This document shows positions 39,913-53,062 of a DNA stretch of 64,000 nt, piece by piece. Under the pieces are notes generated by a model. The model saw only the letters and a list, made by a program, of their open reading frames with translations, was not told the DNA's origin and did no database searches. Source of the DNA: Naganishia liquefaciens (taxonomy: Eukaryota > Basidiomycota > Tremellomycetes > Filobasidiales > Filobasidiaceae); assembly GCA_013423385.1 (NCBI GenBank), contig BLZA01000018.1, positions 372,001 through 436,000 on the forward strand, read 5' to 3'. Position 1 is the stretch's first letter; each line of letters opens with the position of its first letter. A program made the position numbers and the translations under genes.

Positions 39913-41411
39913 ATGACGAGTCTGAACGGCGAAGATCGCTCCAAAGGCCAAAGAAGACGTTCGCTCAAGCTATTTACATCCTTCCTGGACCTGTCTCCCT
40001 CCATCTCTTACTCTCCTGCAGCTATTTTGACGAAACCAGGTCTGCGCAATGCTTCAATTTCCTCTCTTCGACCATTATCTCCGCGCCAGACCTCGCAGGG
40101 AGCAAACTCTATCAAGAAAGTCGAATTGAACGCATCGCGTGAGTCTGATTTCCTTCACTGATACAACTTAATTATGGCCTTCTGCTGATAATTTCTGCCG
40201 AAACGCTAGACACGATCTATATCACCTCGCCTCAATCCTTTGCAAAACTTCCTGCAAGCCATCGTCGCTCTCACTCTTGGACAAGTCCAACAGATGGAAA
40301 GGTAGTTATCACGAGCCCTGAAATATTCAATACTCTATCGAGCAGAGCAAAGGCGTCCACTTCCATTTCTTCGCGCACAGTCTCACGCTCTCCATCGCTC
40401 TCCTGCAGCATTCCTCGGCAGGCAAGTGTAAACATTCCACCACCAACGCGACCAGTCTCCCGCCATAGTCATCTTTCAATCTCAGGGTGGGAATTTCAGG
40501 CAGCGCTTCAAATATCCGGAGATAAATCTCAGGAAACCCAGGTATCGCCGATCTCATTTGACAGCGAGGTTACCGAAAAGAGTAGCAAGGCCCCACACGC
40601 ATTTAATCTGTTTCAAGTAGAACGAAGAAGACTTCGTTCTGTCATCCCGTCTGGCAGCACTACCACTCAGCGAGAGAGGAGCTTGTTGACTCTGGCTGAG
40701 CCTCGTCTGACCGAAATCGAAGTGACTTCCAGATGGTCAATACAATCTTCTCATTCGTCACTCTCGCTTACGACGTTGGTGGCTGTCCAGAGAAAGAATC
40801 AGGCACCTTCACTTGCGGGATTGCGTTCCAGCCACTCTGGTCACGACTTCAATCAGAAGGACTGCCAGCACTCAGGCTCATCTGCAAGGGCCGCCTCACG
40901 ACCAAGACTCCCTCGCTTGCGGCACACTCATCAAAGGCATGTATCTGCTCCGATGGTTAGCAGCAGCATCGCCAATTTCGTGGTACCGCCCCTCTTAGAA
41001 GCCAGACCACGCAGTCAAGAGAAGCGCCACCGTAGAGCTACAACTTCGAGATCTCGTCAGCCATGTAGGCTCAATATGAGCTTATTTCCGCGAAGTCATT
41101 TTCGAGTCGCAGAGACTGGGCAAGGACGAGCGGTCAAAACAACTACCGGCAACGCAGCCAACGGGATCGTTAATGAGAGGGAGACTGATGGACCTGGCAC
41201 GCCAATGCAGAGACTCGAAACCTGGCCCAAGGGTTTCTTTGGCGGCCGAGGAGCTCTGTCCTCGCCAGAGTCTTCGGCCATTAAGGAAGCCCATCCTGAA
41301 ACTGCCAACTTGTTACCTCTGCAAGAAGCTCTTTTCATGGAAAACCCCACTCTGCGACTGGAAGATGATGAAGAAGCGACGGAGGTGTTCTTGGGCTTTA
41401 ACGATATTTGA
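39913..41411 (+). CDS. Serine-rich disordered protein, unknown
   Basis: Exon 1 (MTSLNGEDRSKGQRRRSLKL) joins across one intron (donor GTGAGT near 40140, acceptor CGCTAG at about 40209) to a long open exon that runs to 41411. That exon begins TIYITSPQSFAKLPASHRRS and stays open for about 1.2 kb, too long to be chance. It is rich in Ser, Arg and SP/TP sites (SRSPSLSCSIPRQ, SISSLRPLSPRQ) and ends in EATEVFLGFNDI. No known domain; a phosphorylated scaffold or regulator is likely. Confidence 0.6.
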
Positions 41412-41483
41412 CAGCCCAATGTAACGAGACTACAACCATTACATCTGATGCCAAGACTCATGACATAATAAGCGGGATTCAGA

Positions 41484-43879
41484 TTCAGAATCGTCTTGAC
41501 TTGGAAGTCTGCGAGATACCACTCTTCTCTCCTGCGTAGGCGCCTGACAATGCGCTCTGTCCACCCTTGTAAACGGCGCGCTGTGAAGCCACCTTGATCT
41601 TGGCCTTTTCGAATTGTTCTCGCTTCTTGACTCGAGGGTTTCGGGTGGATTTCTTCCTATGCGGAGTGAGACCACGGTTCTTCTCGATGGCGCGCGTGAG
41701 AGATCTAGGTCCAGAGGATGCCTCTTCAGCTTCTTCCTGCCGCTGTTGTGCACTGCAGATTTTGCGTTAGTCAGGTCGCCAAGTAAGAAGGTACAAACAC
41801 TTACATCGCCCTAGCAGCGTTCAAGTTGTATTCTTCCTTCTTGGCCTGTTTAGACTCTGTCTTCCTCTTCTTGACAAGCTCATAGTAGCCATCATCCGCT
41901 TCGACCACATCCTCCGCCTCCATGACTTCACGCGCCCTCTTGCGATCCTTGTCTGACCATTCGGATCCGTCAAGATCCTCGCCACCATCACCAGCTGCCG
42001 AGTTTCTCTGGAGCACGGCATCCCTTGCAGCCTGCTTACTCCTGTATGGAATATCGTCGTCGCCGCCCAGACGTGCCTCTCGCGCAGCTGCACGTCGGGC
42101 CGATGTAGCGGCGATTTTGGAGGTGTGGAAACGCAGCGATCGCTTCTTTGCAGATTTATCAGCAGAGTCTGCTGCGGATAACACGGTCGCATCGCCGAAT
42201 TGATCCTCGATATCGTTTCTTGAACGGGAAGACTGCTTGCTTTTGGCGGCTGGTACGAATTCAGGCTCCTCGATCGCGAATTTCGTCTTCTTGTTGGCAG
42301 ACTTGTCCTTCTTGTCCTTCTTTGACTTCTTCTTCGGAACGACAATCTCCTCTTCCTCCTCCTCCTCCTCTGCATCCTCCTTTAAATCGGCACCATCGTC
42401 GGAGAGCTCGCCTTCCGCATCCTGTCGCAGATCATCGAGCTCACCATCCTCCAGCTCGCCTCCCTGCCAAACATCGTCGGCATCTACCCAATCGACACCG
42501 CCTCCAGGAACGCCGACAAGCCGACCCAATAGCTCAGCCTTGCCGTCTGCCAGTTCCTCATCTTCACCGTCTTCCTCGCCAGCGTCCATCTCCTCGCCGT
42601 CCTCGCTGTCATCTTCGCCATCAACGCTTGCAGCGTCAAAGTCTAGTTCTTCCAGCATGGCGACACCTTCCTTGAGCTGTGCGAGCCGCGGCAAGATCGG
42701 ATGTGTGTCAAAGTTCGGGCGTTGATCTTCGGGAAGCGAGGCGAGATGAAGGTAAAATGCCAGCATTGTGGCATATGTTAGTAGCGATTCTATAGTGCTC
42801 TAGATTAGCACCAGCAATTTTCATGGCTTTCAGATCGACTCACGGTAATGAAGCCATCCAAGGCCTTGGTTCAGCTGAGGCATATCGCCATGCAGCCTGA
42901 CACGTTCGGCATCTTTCTGCATTCTTTTGATACCACGTTCCGTCTTTTGCAATTTACGCACAACAAGAGGAAAGTCCCGGGCGAGGGCAAGTTTGACGGG
43001 ATCGTGAAGTGCGAGATGAGAGATCAATTTCGATGGATCGGCATCGGCTGGAGGAGCAGGTGCTGAGACCTTTTTGGCGGGTTGTGAACTGCAAAGAGGA
43101 TATCAGCGGATACAAAGCAAGGGTAGACGATGGACTCGCCGGTCAAGAGTAGAGCTGATGGCACCTAACTTAGACTCTGCATTCTCTTCGATCTCGTCCA
43201 GACCAAAGTCTTCTTCTCCCTTCATTGACCTCCGGATGTTCTTCTGCAGTGCTTCGGATTCTTGAGCATAGAGGTTCTTGCTCAACTCCTTGTCGGAATC
43301 GTAATCGTCATCTTCGGCATCCCTGGCATATCGGTTTGATGGTTTGGCATAGTACTGCCGACCCCATGACTCCTCGCCTCGATCCTCATCCTCGTCGGCT
43401 TCTGACTCTTCATCCGTGAATCCGAGATCATCTTCGTCATCGGATTCCTTGCCGTATCGTCCCTTTTTGGTTTTATCCTCTACGGCTTTCGACTTTCGAG
43501 TCTTCTTCGCTGGAAGCTCTTCCTCATCCTCCTCGTCGTACTCATCCTCATCATAAGCCTCCTCGCCGTCTTCTGGCAGGTTTAGGCCAAGAACCTCTTC
43601 GCCCTGGTTTCCGATGTAGTCCTCTTCGTCGTCAGAAACCTGATCTTCTCCGAGGGAGATCTTGTCGCGATTGTACATGACTACGTGAAATGAAGTTTCT
43701 TCAGTATCTCAACAGCCTGCTTGCTACATGTGGTACTTACACTCATCTACGCCACCTTCTTCGAGCGTGTCTTCATAAGTATTGATCCGGTTGATGCTCG
43801 CATCCTTGCTGTTGACTTTGGGAGCCGCTTTCGGAGCGGAGCCTTTTCCGCCTTTCTTTCCTTGCTTTCCTCGTGCCAT
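41484..43879 (-). CDS. SAS10: SAS10/UTP3, small-subunit processome protein
   Basis: A nucleolar factor for 18S rRNA maturation. The start [20 protein letters not shown] is followed by a long acidic region ([20 protein letters not shown]). The Sas10/Utp3/C1D domain holds [20 protein letters not shown] after a helical stretch ([20 protein letters not shown]). More acidic and Lys-rich text follows. The C-terminal Sas10 signature is clear: [46 protein letters not shown], ending SKSRRF. Introns lie after GVDE, in the ENAESK region, after LGWLHYR and before AQQRQEE. Its neighbour on the other side of RAD50, NOC4, works in the same processome. Confidence 0.93.
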
Positions 43880-44355
43880 GGTAGTACGAGAAGGATGATA
43901 GTCGTTCTAGGATGCAGATCTCCACAACCAAGACAACCAGGACCAAATGAAGACTTGAGAAGCTGTAAGGATGATCGAGACTTGGGAACGATATTTTCTG
44001 AAACCTGCCACATTGTAAACAAGCGAGGAAAGACTCGACAGATTAATGACGTGTCACACGATCAATCATGTTTCGCTGGCATGCAGGCTAGCCCTATATC
44101 GCCAGGCCAGGGGCGGTATACAGGTTACAATGGTTGCATTGCGCCGCCTCTGAAGACTCCCCGTCGATGACTTTTTCCTATAGCTTACACTATTCGAAAT
44201 TTTCGCCCGGCAGACTTTCGATACTGAGACTGCCGCGCAAAGTAGCGAACTTGCCTGCGCTGTCATGTCTAAGGCCGCCCTCACTAGCCCACCCTCTCAA
44301 AAAGAAATCACCTCTTGCCTACTGATGAATCGCACGGAGCGCGAGAGAACACGCT
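43880..44355. other. Gap between SAS10 and RAD50
   Basis: About 475 bases containing the SAS10 promoter and the RAD50 3' flank. Nothing else recognised. Confidence 0.4.
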
Positions 44356-47300
44356 TCAGTATTCGGCGACTACTCGCTGTCGCTCGACAATACTCTTCTG
44401 CTCCGCATTCCGGGAGACACGCCTATTGTAACCGGCGAGATTAGGCGACTTGATTCTCATCGATCTTTTCTGGACTCACCAGTAGTACTCGAATGCATTG
44501 CTGTTGCCCGCAAGTCGTTGAAGGAAAGCTTTTGCCAGGACGTTTATCAGCCACACCAAGTACTGTTGCCAATTGCCATCGTAGAGCTTACACTCGTCGT
44601 GTGTGATGACAATCAGCTGGAAGTTCTTCATCGACTTCATCCTATTGATCAGGCTGATGCGTAAAGTCAGCGCGAACATCTTGAGTTTTCTGAGCAGTGC
44701 ACTCACTCGCCCAGAGCAGTTGCAAGGGCATCGATGTTTTCAACATCCAGATTTGTCGTCGGCTCATCCAAAGCCAGCACACCGCATTGTTGTGCAAACT
44801 GAAATCATAGAGTCAGCGGGATCTTAAGCTCTCCTGCTTACATTTCACTCACCGACTCTGCCAACGCCAATCGAACGAGAATGGAAGCGAGAACCTTTTG
44901 ACCAGCACTGCATCGTCCTCGCATGTCCAGCAGCTGATCTCCCTTTCGCATGACGAGACGGTAATGATAAGACTTCCGGACGCCGGTACTGGTGGGATCG
45001 CTTTCCGAAACAATCTGAATCGAATCGATATCGGTTCCGGCGTAAACCTAGGTGATGGTCGTCAGCCTCGACAGACTGAACTCGGGCACAGCATTCTGAC
45101 CTCGTTCCACAATTCACCCAAGCTTCTGTTGACTTCGGCCAGTTTGAGAGTGTGATATTTAATGATTGCTAGGTGGAATTATAAGGGCAGGCAAACAAAA
45201 TCAAAGAAGGAGCTGACCACTGAGGTTGGATGGATTCATGTCAGTCGATGTCTCTGGCAAATGGTGAATGCGGGCTTACTTGTCCAACGCCTTGGCGTAT
45301 TTTTCCAGATCTCGGTTGGCCATGTCTCCAGTCTGAAAGTTCGTGCTATCAGTTTGTGTGTTTCGCCGCATATTTTCGCACTGACTTTCCACTTGACCAA
45401 GCAATCGATGTACTCGCTGTGAATATTCTTGTAATCCGTGTCGAGTTGTCTTTGCATGCGCTTGGCCTGTTGTTTCATCTGTGATATCTCTCCGACCAGT
45501 TGTTGTAGCTGTCAAGAGTCGAAATTCATTAGACACGAATCTGTATACTGGAGGCCACCTACCTTTCCATAGAGCTCGGTCCTTTCTCGCTCAGCCTTCT
45601 GATATTTTGTGTCAAACTGCTGTTTCGCGCGCGCGGCTTCCTCGAGATCGATCGACTCTATTTCTGTCTGTAGATCCTTGATCTGCTTGATAGCTGTACG
45701 GAAGGCGATGTTATTGTCAATGTTCTGAGCTCGTTGATCGCTTGATGCGTGGTCATTTCGAAGATTCGCAATCTCTTGCTGTAGATCTGAAATGTCATTG
45801 TCCAGCTGTGCAATCTGGTGCTCCAGGTCTCGCACCGCCTTTTCACTTGCTTCGAGGGACTTGTCGCCCTCGGCATCTTCGTACCTACCGTTCGAGATCA
45901 GTTTAAGCGGAGGATAGACCGTACCCTCTCACCTCCTCATTTCATCGCTGATTTGTTTCAGGTTGGCCGCAGTTTGAGAATAGGCCTCCAGCTCGCGCTT
46001 GGCTTCATTGAGTTCTCGACTCCATTTCTGTTGATTTGTTCTTAATTTGATTTCAACTTCGCTTATTGGCTGTTCTAATTTGCTAAAGTCTCTATCGAGA
46101 TTCTACACAGACGAAGGAGGTCAGTGGAGAAATATGCGGAGACAACAGACTGTATACCTCTATTTCTGCCGCAAGGGAGTTCTCGGTTGCGAGCAATTCC
46201 TCGATTTTGGTGCGAGCTTGTTGCCTACTGGCCTGTCGGTTTTTCGTCTCGGACAAGGCTAGCTTTTTTGAAGACATTTCATTTTGCATCTGGAGGCGTT
46301 GATTGTGCAAATGATCTCGTTCACTTGTCATCTTCAGTCGTTCTTCGTTTTTGAATTTACTGAGCGTGAAAGCGGTCGTCGGTGAGCCCGCGTCACTGAA
46401 GGATGTTACCGGTATCATAAGACTTACATGTTCCTGTCAAGCTGAGCGAGAAGTTCTTGCACCTCCTGTATGGTTCGTGTGGATCCACTTTTCGCCAAGG
46501 CGCTCTCTAATGACGAAATTTGACGTTCCAAATCGTCGACCTCCATAAAGTCACGTTCCATCACAGGCACATTGCCCCTCATGGCAGCGATCTCTTTGCA
46601 TTTGTTCCCAGCGGCTGTCTCCTTTGTCTCCGCCTGAGTGAGGTGCATTGAGTATCCCGGGAGACTCGCTTGCGGCGCGACATGTGACGTACTTTCTCGA
46701 TATCGCTGACGAGCATTTTTATCTTCGCCTCCATCTCTTTGATTTTCTGCCTCTTTTCTGGGATCTCGGTGATCAACCGTTGTTCCATTTCTTCGGCCTT
46801 GGGTATGAGCTCATTCAACCGCTTCTCGGTGAACTCGTAAGATCTGAGACTTTCTTTGGCTTGCTTGGCGTTCTTCATTTTTTTGAGCCTATTGACCGTA
46901 TCGCTGATCTGCGAGAGCTTAGGAATCAGCAAATGCACATCCCTCGCGGTCATTCACTAACATATTCCTGAACGGCCTCTAGCTCATCCACATCGACTTC
47001 ACGGCCGCAACCTATACACATATTATTCTTGCGAAGCTTTGCCTGGAGCTCTTCGTAGAATGCCTGTTTGTTTAGTGGGTTGTTCGTTTCTAATTGGCTG
47101 AAGAGACAATTTCCATGAGCAGCATGTCACATCCAAGTTGACTCGTACTTACCTTTGGCACCACGCGATACTTGATCGAACCTCTTCAAGGACTTGTTTC
47201 AGGTCTTCGGTCTGAGTAAAACCACTGAGTGTTTCCTCTCGAAAAGTGCTGATCTCCTTCTTTGTGCCTAAGGGAGAATTGTCAGATGATTATGCAAAAG

Positions 47301-49854
47301 GTTCGAGCGATGATTCTCAGGGACTCACGGCTACATTCCATTTCCATCTTTTCTATGTTAGATGTAACGGAATCGACCTCGCTCTCCAGCCGATTGCGCT
47401 GATTCATCAGACCGGCCTTCTCCTTCGAAGCATTTTCCCGCTGCGTTTCAAAGTTCCTGGCAGCAGTAACAAGCGGCTCGTCCATCAAATGGGGCACGAG
47501 CTTCTCACCGGTCAGCTCCAGGTATTTCTCCCCATGTGTTGTCGCGCTGCAATGATCACACAATCATTAGTCTACAGCCTTCCTGGTGATTGGGGCAACA
47601 GCACATACGCATTCTCGATACGGGTCTGCGCTTTGGCCAAGTTGCTTTTCGCAGCGTTCAGTGAAGCTCTGGTTTCGGCGTGTTTTTGCATGCTTTTCAA
47701 TTCATCGGTGATTGTATCTCTTTCAACTTCGAGCTGACGGATTTCCAAGCCGAGCTGCCTCAGCTTATCCTCGAAGCGAAACTCGTCAAAATCGGTAGCA
47801 GCGGTCTCTATCTTGACACCCAGGTTGGCAATTTCCTTTTCGATTCTTGGAATGTCCATGTCGATAGTGCTGTACGAATCGACCTCATATTCCGCCGACC
47901 TCCGTTGTACTTTCGCGTCCATCTTCGACAGGAAAGAACAGAATGAGCTACATTGTACAAGATAGAGAGGAACTCACCAGCTGCCTCTGACGATCATCCC
48001 GAAGATTCTTCTTGCTCTGCTGCTCGGCTCGGAGCCTGTTCGACTCCTCCTGCAAGAGTCCATCAGACTGCTTGCCATCGCTCTGTAATGCCATCATCGT
48101 CAGTGATCAACACCCAGGAGGCTGCCCTCTTTTTCTACGCACCTCGATTCTGCTACAAGCCTCCTTTGAGCTGGAAACATTCTCTTGCAGTATCGCAATA
48201 AAATCTTCGGCCTTTTCGCGGGTCAATCTGCCGCTGAAGCCTGAAATATTATGCTGGGTCGCCGAAGTTTTTATCAGATTTTCTCTTTCATTTGCATTGC
48301 GGTCGTATCGCTGAAGATCTGTTGTCAGTATGGTATCTACGAAACATTCTTTCAGGATGGCGCACCTTTCGATTGGCATTCAGCTCTCCCAGCCTCTGGG
48401 CTTCCTTGCCGTGACGAGTTCGCAACCCACGATGGTTCGCCTCGACTTGCTCAAGCTCTGCACGCTTCTCTTTGATCTTGGCTTCCAGCTCTTGCTTGTC
48501 CTGGTTGAAGTTGCTCATGATCTTGCGCAAGTCCTCGTCAGATTCTGTCATGCAGAGCAATCAGCTCGAGCAAAGGGAATGAAACTGGGTCTTTGAACAT
48601 ACCCTTCATCATGGTCTTGATATGCTTTTTGAGATTCTCGCAATTTCCCTCATACATCTTCTTCTTGGCGTCGAGCGCTTGAGCCTTGTCAAAGATCTCG
48701 GTAAACTTGGTACTAGACTCGTAGAATTCGGCGTTGGCTTTCGTGAGCGCCTCATGTCGCTGGGTGAGCTCGTCAGATTCCGCTTCTTTCCGTCCGATCT
48801 CCGTACGTTGGCGTTCTAGCTCTTTCTTCAGCTGTGAAGACGTGTATCAGTATGCGGGGAAATGCTCACGTCTGATAGTATCTTACGTTGTCAGCCTTGT
48901 CTCGATCTTGTTTCAGAAAGTTCAGTCGTTCTGCATCCACTTTCAACGCGGCAACTCGTTCCTTGCGCAGAGTTTTGATGTGATCAAGGGCTTTCGTAAA
49001 CCTAATCGTAGAAGATTAGCGGATGATGCCGTGAAGAGGATGCTACATACTTAGACGCCTCGAAAATATCGTCGAACTTCTTCTTCAAAGCAGCGGGTTC
49101 TGAAAGTGGCCAATTCGACTCCTCTTGATGACAAAAGATGACATTGTCGAGAATGGCGGTCGAGACACCCATCAGCCGAGGCACTTCTGTATCCATCTCG
49201 GCGCATTTGGTCGAGATTGCGTTTCTCTGTAGATCTTATATTACTTGCTGCGTTCCTCGCTCGACAGCGGCAAGCTCACCTTGTCTCCAGCGTCAACTCC
49301 GTCCACTTTGCTCAGAATTCCCTCCAACGTTTTCATGGTCAGTCCTCCAGCCTTTTTGACGGATACCTGCAGGTTTCGGGTGGCCACCATCCGTTCGCGC
49401 TTGACGTTCCAGAAACGAAGTCGAACCTGGGCTTTGACCTCCTTTTCTCCTGCCATCTTCACGTCCAGTCGCTTGAGCGTGGCTTTGGTAAGTAGATCGA
49501 AATTGAGCTTACCTTTGGATCGTGCACGAATGCGCCTCCTTTCGTATTGGGTGGAAGCTCTCCTGTCGTCGCATACTTCAGGCATTCGATGATAGTCTGC
49601 GCATATCGACTGAATTAGCTCAGAGCTTCTATCACGCATTGAGCGAATCTCAACGCACAGTTTTTCCTGTACCATTCACACCAACAATGACCGTAACAGG
49701 GCTGTAGAACTGAATCACGTTCATGCTTTTGTCATCGAAGGACCGAATGCCACGAATGGCAAGCTTGTCAAGGGACGACCTGAAAAGCCATGATGGCAAG
49801 ATCGTTCAGAATATGGCGCTCGATGACATACAAAGGCAATGCGAGAGCGTACAT
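44356..49854 (-). CDS. RAD50: RAD50, ATPase of the Mre11-Rad50-Nbs1/Xrs2 complex
   Basis: Double-strand-break sensing and tethering ATPase. The N-terminus reads [17 protein letters not shown], then Walker [27 protein letters not shown] and the Q-loop region [16 protein letters not shown]. Long coiled coils flank a zinc hook CIGC at 47007-47018. The C-terminal ATPase half shows the signature [20 protein letters not shown], Walker [12 protein letters not shown] and [10 protein letters not shown]. The end is [21 protein letters not shown]. Nearly 20 short introns are present. The start codon itself is split: AT at 49854-49853, a 73-nt intron (49780-49852, GTACGC..TTTTCAG), then G at 49779. No other ATG in frame fits the conserved start. 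Confidence 0.96.
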
Positions 49855-50335
49855 GTCGAACGAGTGCTATTCCTGAGCTCCTGCGAGCTTGTTCCCACCG
49901 ATGTCGACTTGATGTCGACGTGTCGGTCAATCCCGTTGAAGCGACGGTAATGTTTCAGACTTCGGAGAAGCTCTTCCGAGAACGCTGTTCGGTCCGTCTT
50001 TTTGACTCACGTACCAGGCGAGGAGAGGAAGAGACTTGTTCAACGGTCGCCTCGCACGATGATTGGAGCCTGTGATAGTAACGTTAGACTGGAATGCGCA
50101 TCATCAGCAAGATTGATTACCTGGCATACCACGACCTCGAGAAGCTGGATCGGTACCTCCACTTTTGCGAAAGAAGACCATGTCCGTGTTTACAATGTCG
50201 ACGGATTTTTATGGCGAGCGTTCACAGCTGCGTTCACCCCCACATATTGCACTCCCGGGTGTCAGATTGTGCAGTACGCATCTCTTCAGTCTGTTCCAAT
50301 ACACCTCGCGGCTGATTCAGATCTATCCCGGCAAA
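49855..50335. other. Divergent promoter, RAD50 / NOC4
   Basis: About 480 bases shared by two divergently transcribed genes. Open frames through it are out-of-frame or 5' extensions of NOC4. No TATA box. Confidence 0.45.
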
Positions 50336-52740
50336 ATGGTTGCCCCTTCCTTGCCTTCAAAGGCGTCACGTCAAGCTGCCACATCGAATTCTACCGCATC
50401 GCAGATTGCCAAAGTAACCGAATACGAATCACAACTTACCTCCTCTACCAAGAAGACCGAATTCAACCCGAACCCTCTTATTCCTCTTACCGCTCTCGCA
50501 CGCCACAACTCACCCGAAGTGGTGCACAAGGCCGTCTGGGCTCTATACCGCGCATGGGTCAAGATTCTTACGGATGGACACCTGGTTCCTACTGCTGCCG
50601 GAGGACAGGCAGATGTCACGCGGCCGAAGCATGAAGAGAAGGATGACTCGCCGGAGGCTGCGGCTGCGGCTGTGCAGAAATGGATGATGGAGCGATTGAG
50701 AGAGTATCAGGAGATTCTGGCGGGCTTGTTGCGCGATTCAGAACCTTCGCTGAGGGTGAGTTCGTCTCGAGTGCCTCATCTGCTCAAGGCTGATGTTCGG
50801 TCTTTGTCAGAAATCTGCAGCGACCCTAAGCTTCTCCATTCTCCCACCCATATCAGTCTCACTCTCGAATCAAGTCGGCAAACAAATTGTCTCCATGCCG
50901 CATGTCTCTCAGCTTCTTCAGTCTCTAATTCAGGAAACACACTCTCTACGAGGCGCAAAGCCGTCAAAGAAGGCATCCACAAGCTCAGACTCTACGGCAC
51001 AACGATGGGTAGTGGTCGAGGGAAATCAGTACCACTTCAAGGGACAGGTCGAGACGGAGCTGTTGCCGTCAGACGTGGTGGACGAGGTCACGAGGAAGCT
51101 GGCGGAATACGATGATTTGCGATGGGCTTTCTTCCGCGAGTTGAGGTGGGTCGGTTCTTCAGAGGTGCGGTAACAATTCTGACCTCCGTGTAGCACGTAT
51201 TTGCAAACATTGTCAGATTCCGGGGAAATCGCCTCTGTCCCGCCACACGTAACCTCCAATATCCTTGCGCTCCTGCTACCCCTGAGCAATCTACCCAGAG
51301 AAGCTGAAGATATCAACACCTTTTATTTCCAACATCTCTCAATATCACCTCTCGGCAAGAACAAGAAGGCCAAAGCAGCGGGACCCAAGCGGAACCCCGC
51401 GAAGACGGGATCCGGACAGGATTGGATGGCGTATTACGAATCCGATGATGAAGACGACAGCGATGATGACGAGGACAAGATCGTGATTGACCCAAAGACG
51501 GGGAAGAAGAGAAAGAGGGGAAAGGCTGCCGGATTGGACAAGAAGGTTAAGAAGAGCATCTTGGGACAGGTGTGGAGTGTGGAGAGCCATGTGCGGCTCT
51601 TCACAGACTGCTGGTTGGGAGTCCTTAATTTGCCGTAAGTACTTTCAGCACGGCGCCAGCGGCAGTACTGACGAATTTGCGACCAGACTATCGGTACCGG
51701 AGACAAGATCAATATTGCTAGTGCTTCACTCCACGATTTTCCCCAACATGGTCAAAAGCAGAGTCGTCCGAATGACAGATTGGCTAAGCACACTGTGTGA
51801 CCGTGGTATGTGGTGATGATAACAGCTTGAAGCAATCTGTGCTGACAGCCTTCCAGGTGGACCATTGGCTCTACTGTCTCTGAACGGTCTTTATATCCTC
51901 ATGACTGGTTACAACCTGTAAGCCTCATGAACCCGACATTGGCGAAGTTCTTATTCCCTGCTTGCCTTCAGGGAGTATCCACATTTCTATCGTCAGCTAT
52001 ACACCTTGATGGACAGAGAAGTGATGCACGTCAAGTATCGAGCGAGGTTCTTCCGATTGAGCGAGACCTTCTTGGCATCAACGTGAGTCTACGGCTGGCC
52101 TTTCTCATTGAGTATGTCTTGCTGATATTTTCCGCTTGTCAGACATCTGCCAGCAGCGATGGTTGCTTCCTTTGTCAAACGACTAGCGCGTCTATCTCTC
52201 GCGGCACCGCCAGCAGCGATCGTCATGATCATCCCGTTCGTATACAACTTGCTCAAGCGTCACTCATCGTGTATGTGCATGCTGCAACGTGATAGCGACC
52301 AAGCCGAATCGCAGGACCCCTATGACGAGTATGAGAAGGATCCGATGAACACACACGCACTGGATTCGTCGCTGTGGGAGCTCAAAGCATTGCAGAGGCA
52401 TTACCTCAGCCATGTGGCCACAATGAGCAAAGTCTTCCAGGAGGTGTTCACAAAACCTGAATTCCAGATGGAGGACTTCCTGGATCATGGATATGCAACG
52501 GTGGGTCTTTACATGCAAGAGACGAGAGCCTTGACTAATGCCCTTCTCCACCAGCTCTTTGAGACAGAAATCAAGCGCAGACTGAAGAACCCGCCTGCAC
52601 TCGCCGCCGAGACCGAGGACGTGCGACGTGCTTTTCCGGTGGCGAGTGACGCGACACCCGAAGTTGATGACGACGATGAAGTCGCAGCACCATCAGGGGA
52701 TATCATAGAGGAACTCTGGACCTTTGGTCCCGCGGCGTAG
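50336..52740 (+). CDS. NOC4: NOC4/UTP19, CBF/MAK21-family ribosome biogenesis factor
   Basis: Works with Nop14 in 40S subunit assembly. The start MVAPSLPSKASRQAATSN lies after an in-frame upstream extension without ATG in good context. The N-terminal helical region (ALARHNSPEVVHKAVWALYR) and an acidic/basic insert (DDEDDSDDDEDKIVIDPKTG) precede the CBF domain: GPLALLSLNGLYILMTGYNL, EYPHFYRQLYTLMDREVMHV, KYRARFFRLSETFLASTHLP, AMVASFVKRLARLSLAAPPA. The family end SSLWELKALQRHYLSHVATM, FQMEDFLDHGYATLFETEI is present. A stop-free 54-nt intron (52501-52554) interrupts YAT|LFE. The tail is acidic (EDVRRAFPVASDATPEVDDD). Confidence 0.92.
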
Positions 52741-53062
52741 CTTGTGATACTCAGCATTGACATACCATGCAACGTTTGGGCGTCGCCTCCATAGAATCTA
52801 GCGTTACGGCATCTCCTCGGTAATGATGGCCATTGAGTAATCTTCGGGGTGTCGCGTTCTTCCTATCACATCACGCGCCTGATCGGCACTGCCATCTTAG
52901 AGATCTACTAGGCGACTTGGTGTGGGTCGGCGTCAATCTATGATGATGCTTTGAAAGTGTCCAACGGGTACAATCTATATTCTGCAAACTTCCTTTCCTT
53001 ATCATCTACTCTGTCATGGCATGGAAAGCATCCTCGTCCAATCGAGGGAGATACGCCACTCC
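52741..53062. other. Convergent 3' gap
   Basis: About 320 bases between the NOC4 and RTA1-like stop codons. Nothing recognised. Confidence 0.4.

Noticed and set aside
42148-42725. Ser- and Pro-rich plus-strand frames opposite SAS10
   Set aside because: They mirror Asp/Glu-codon runs of SAS10; low-complexity complements, not genes.
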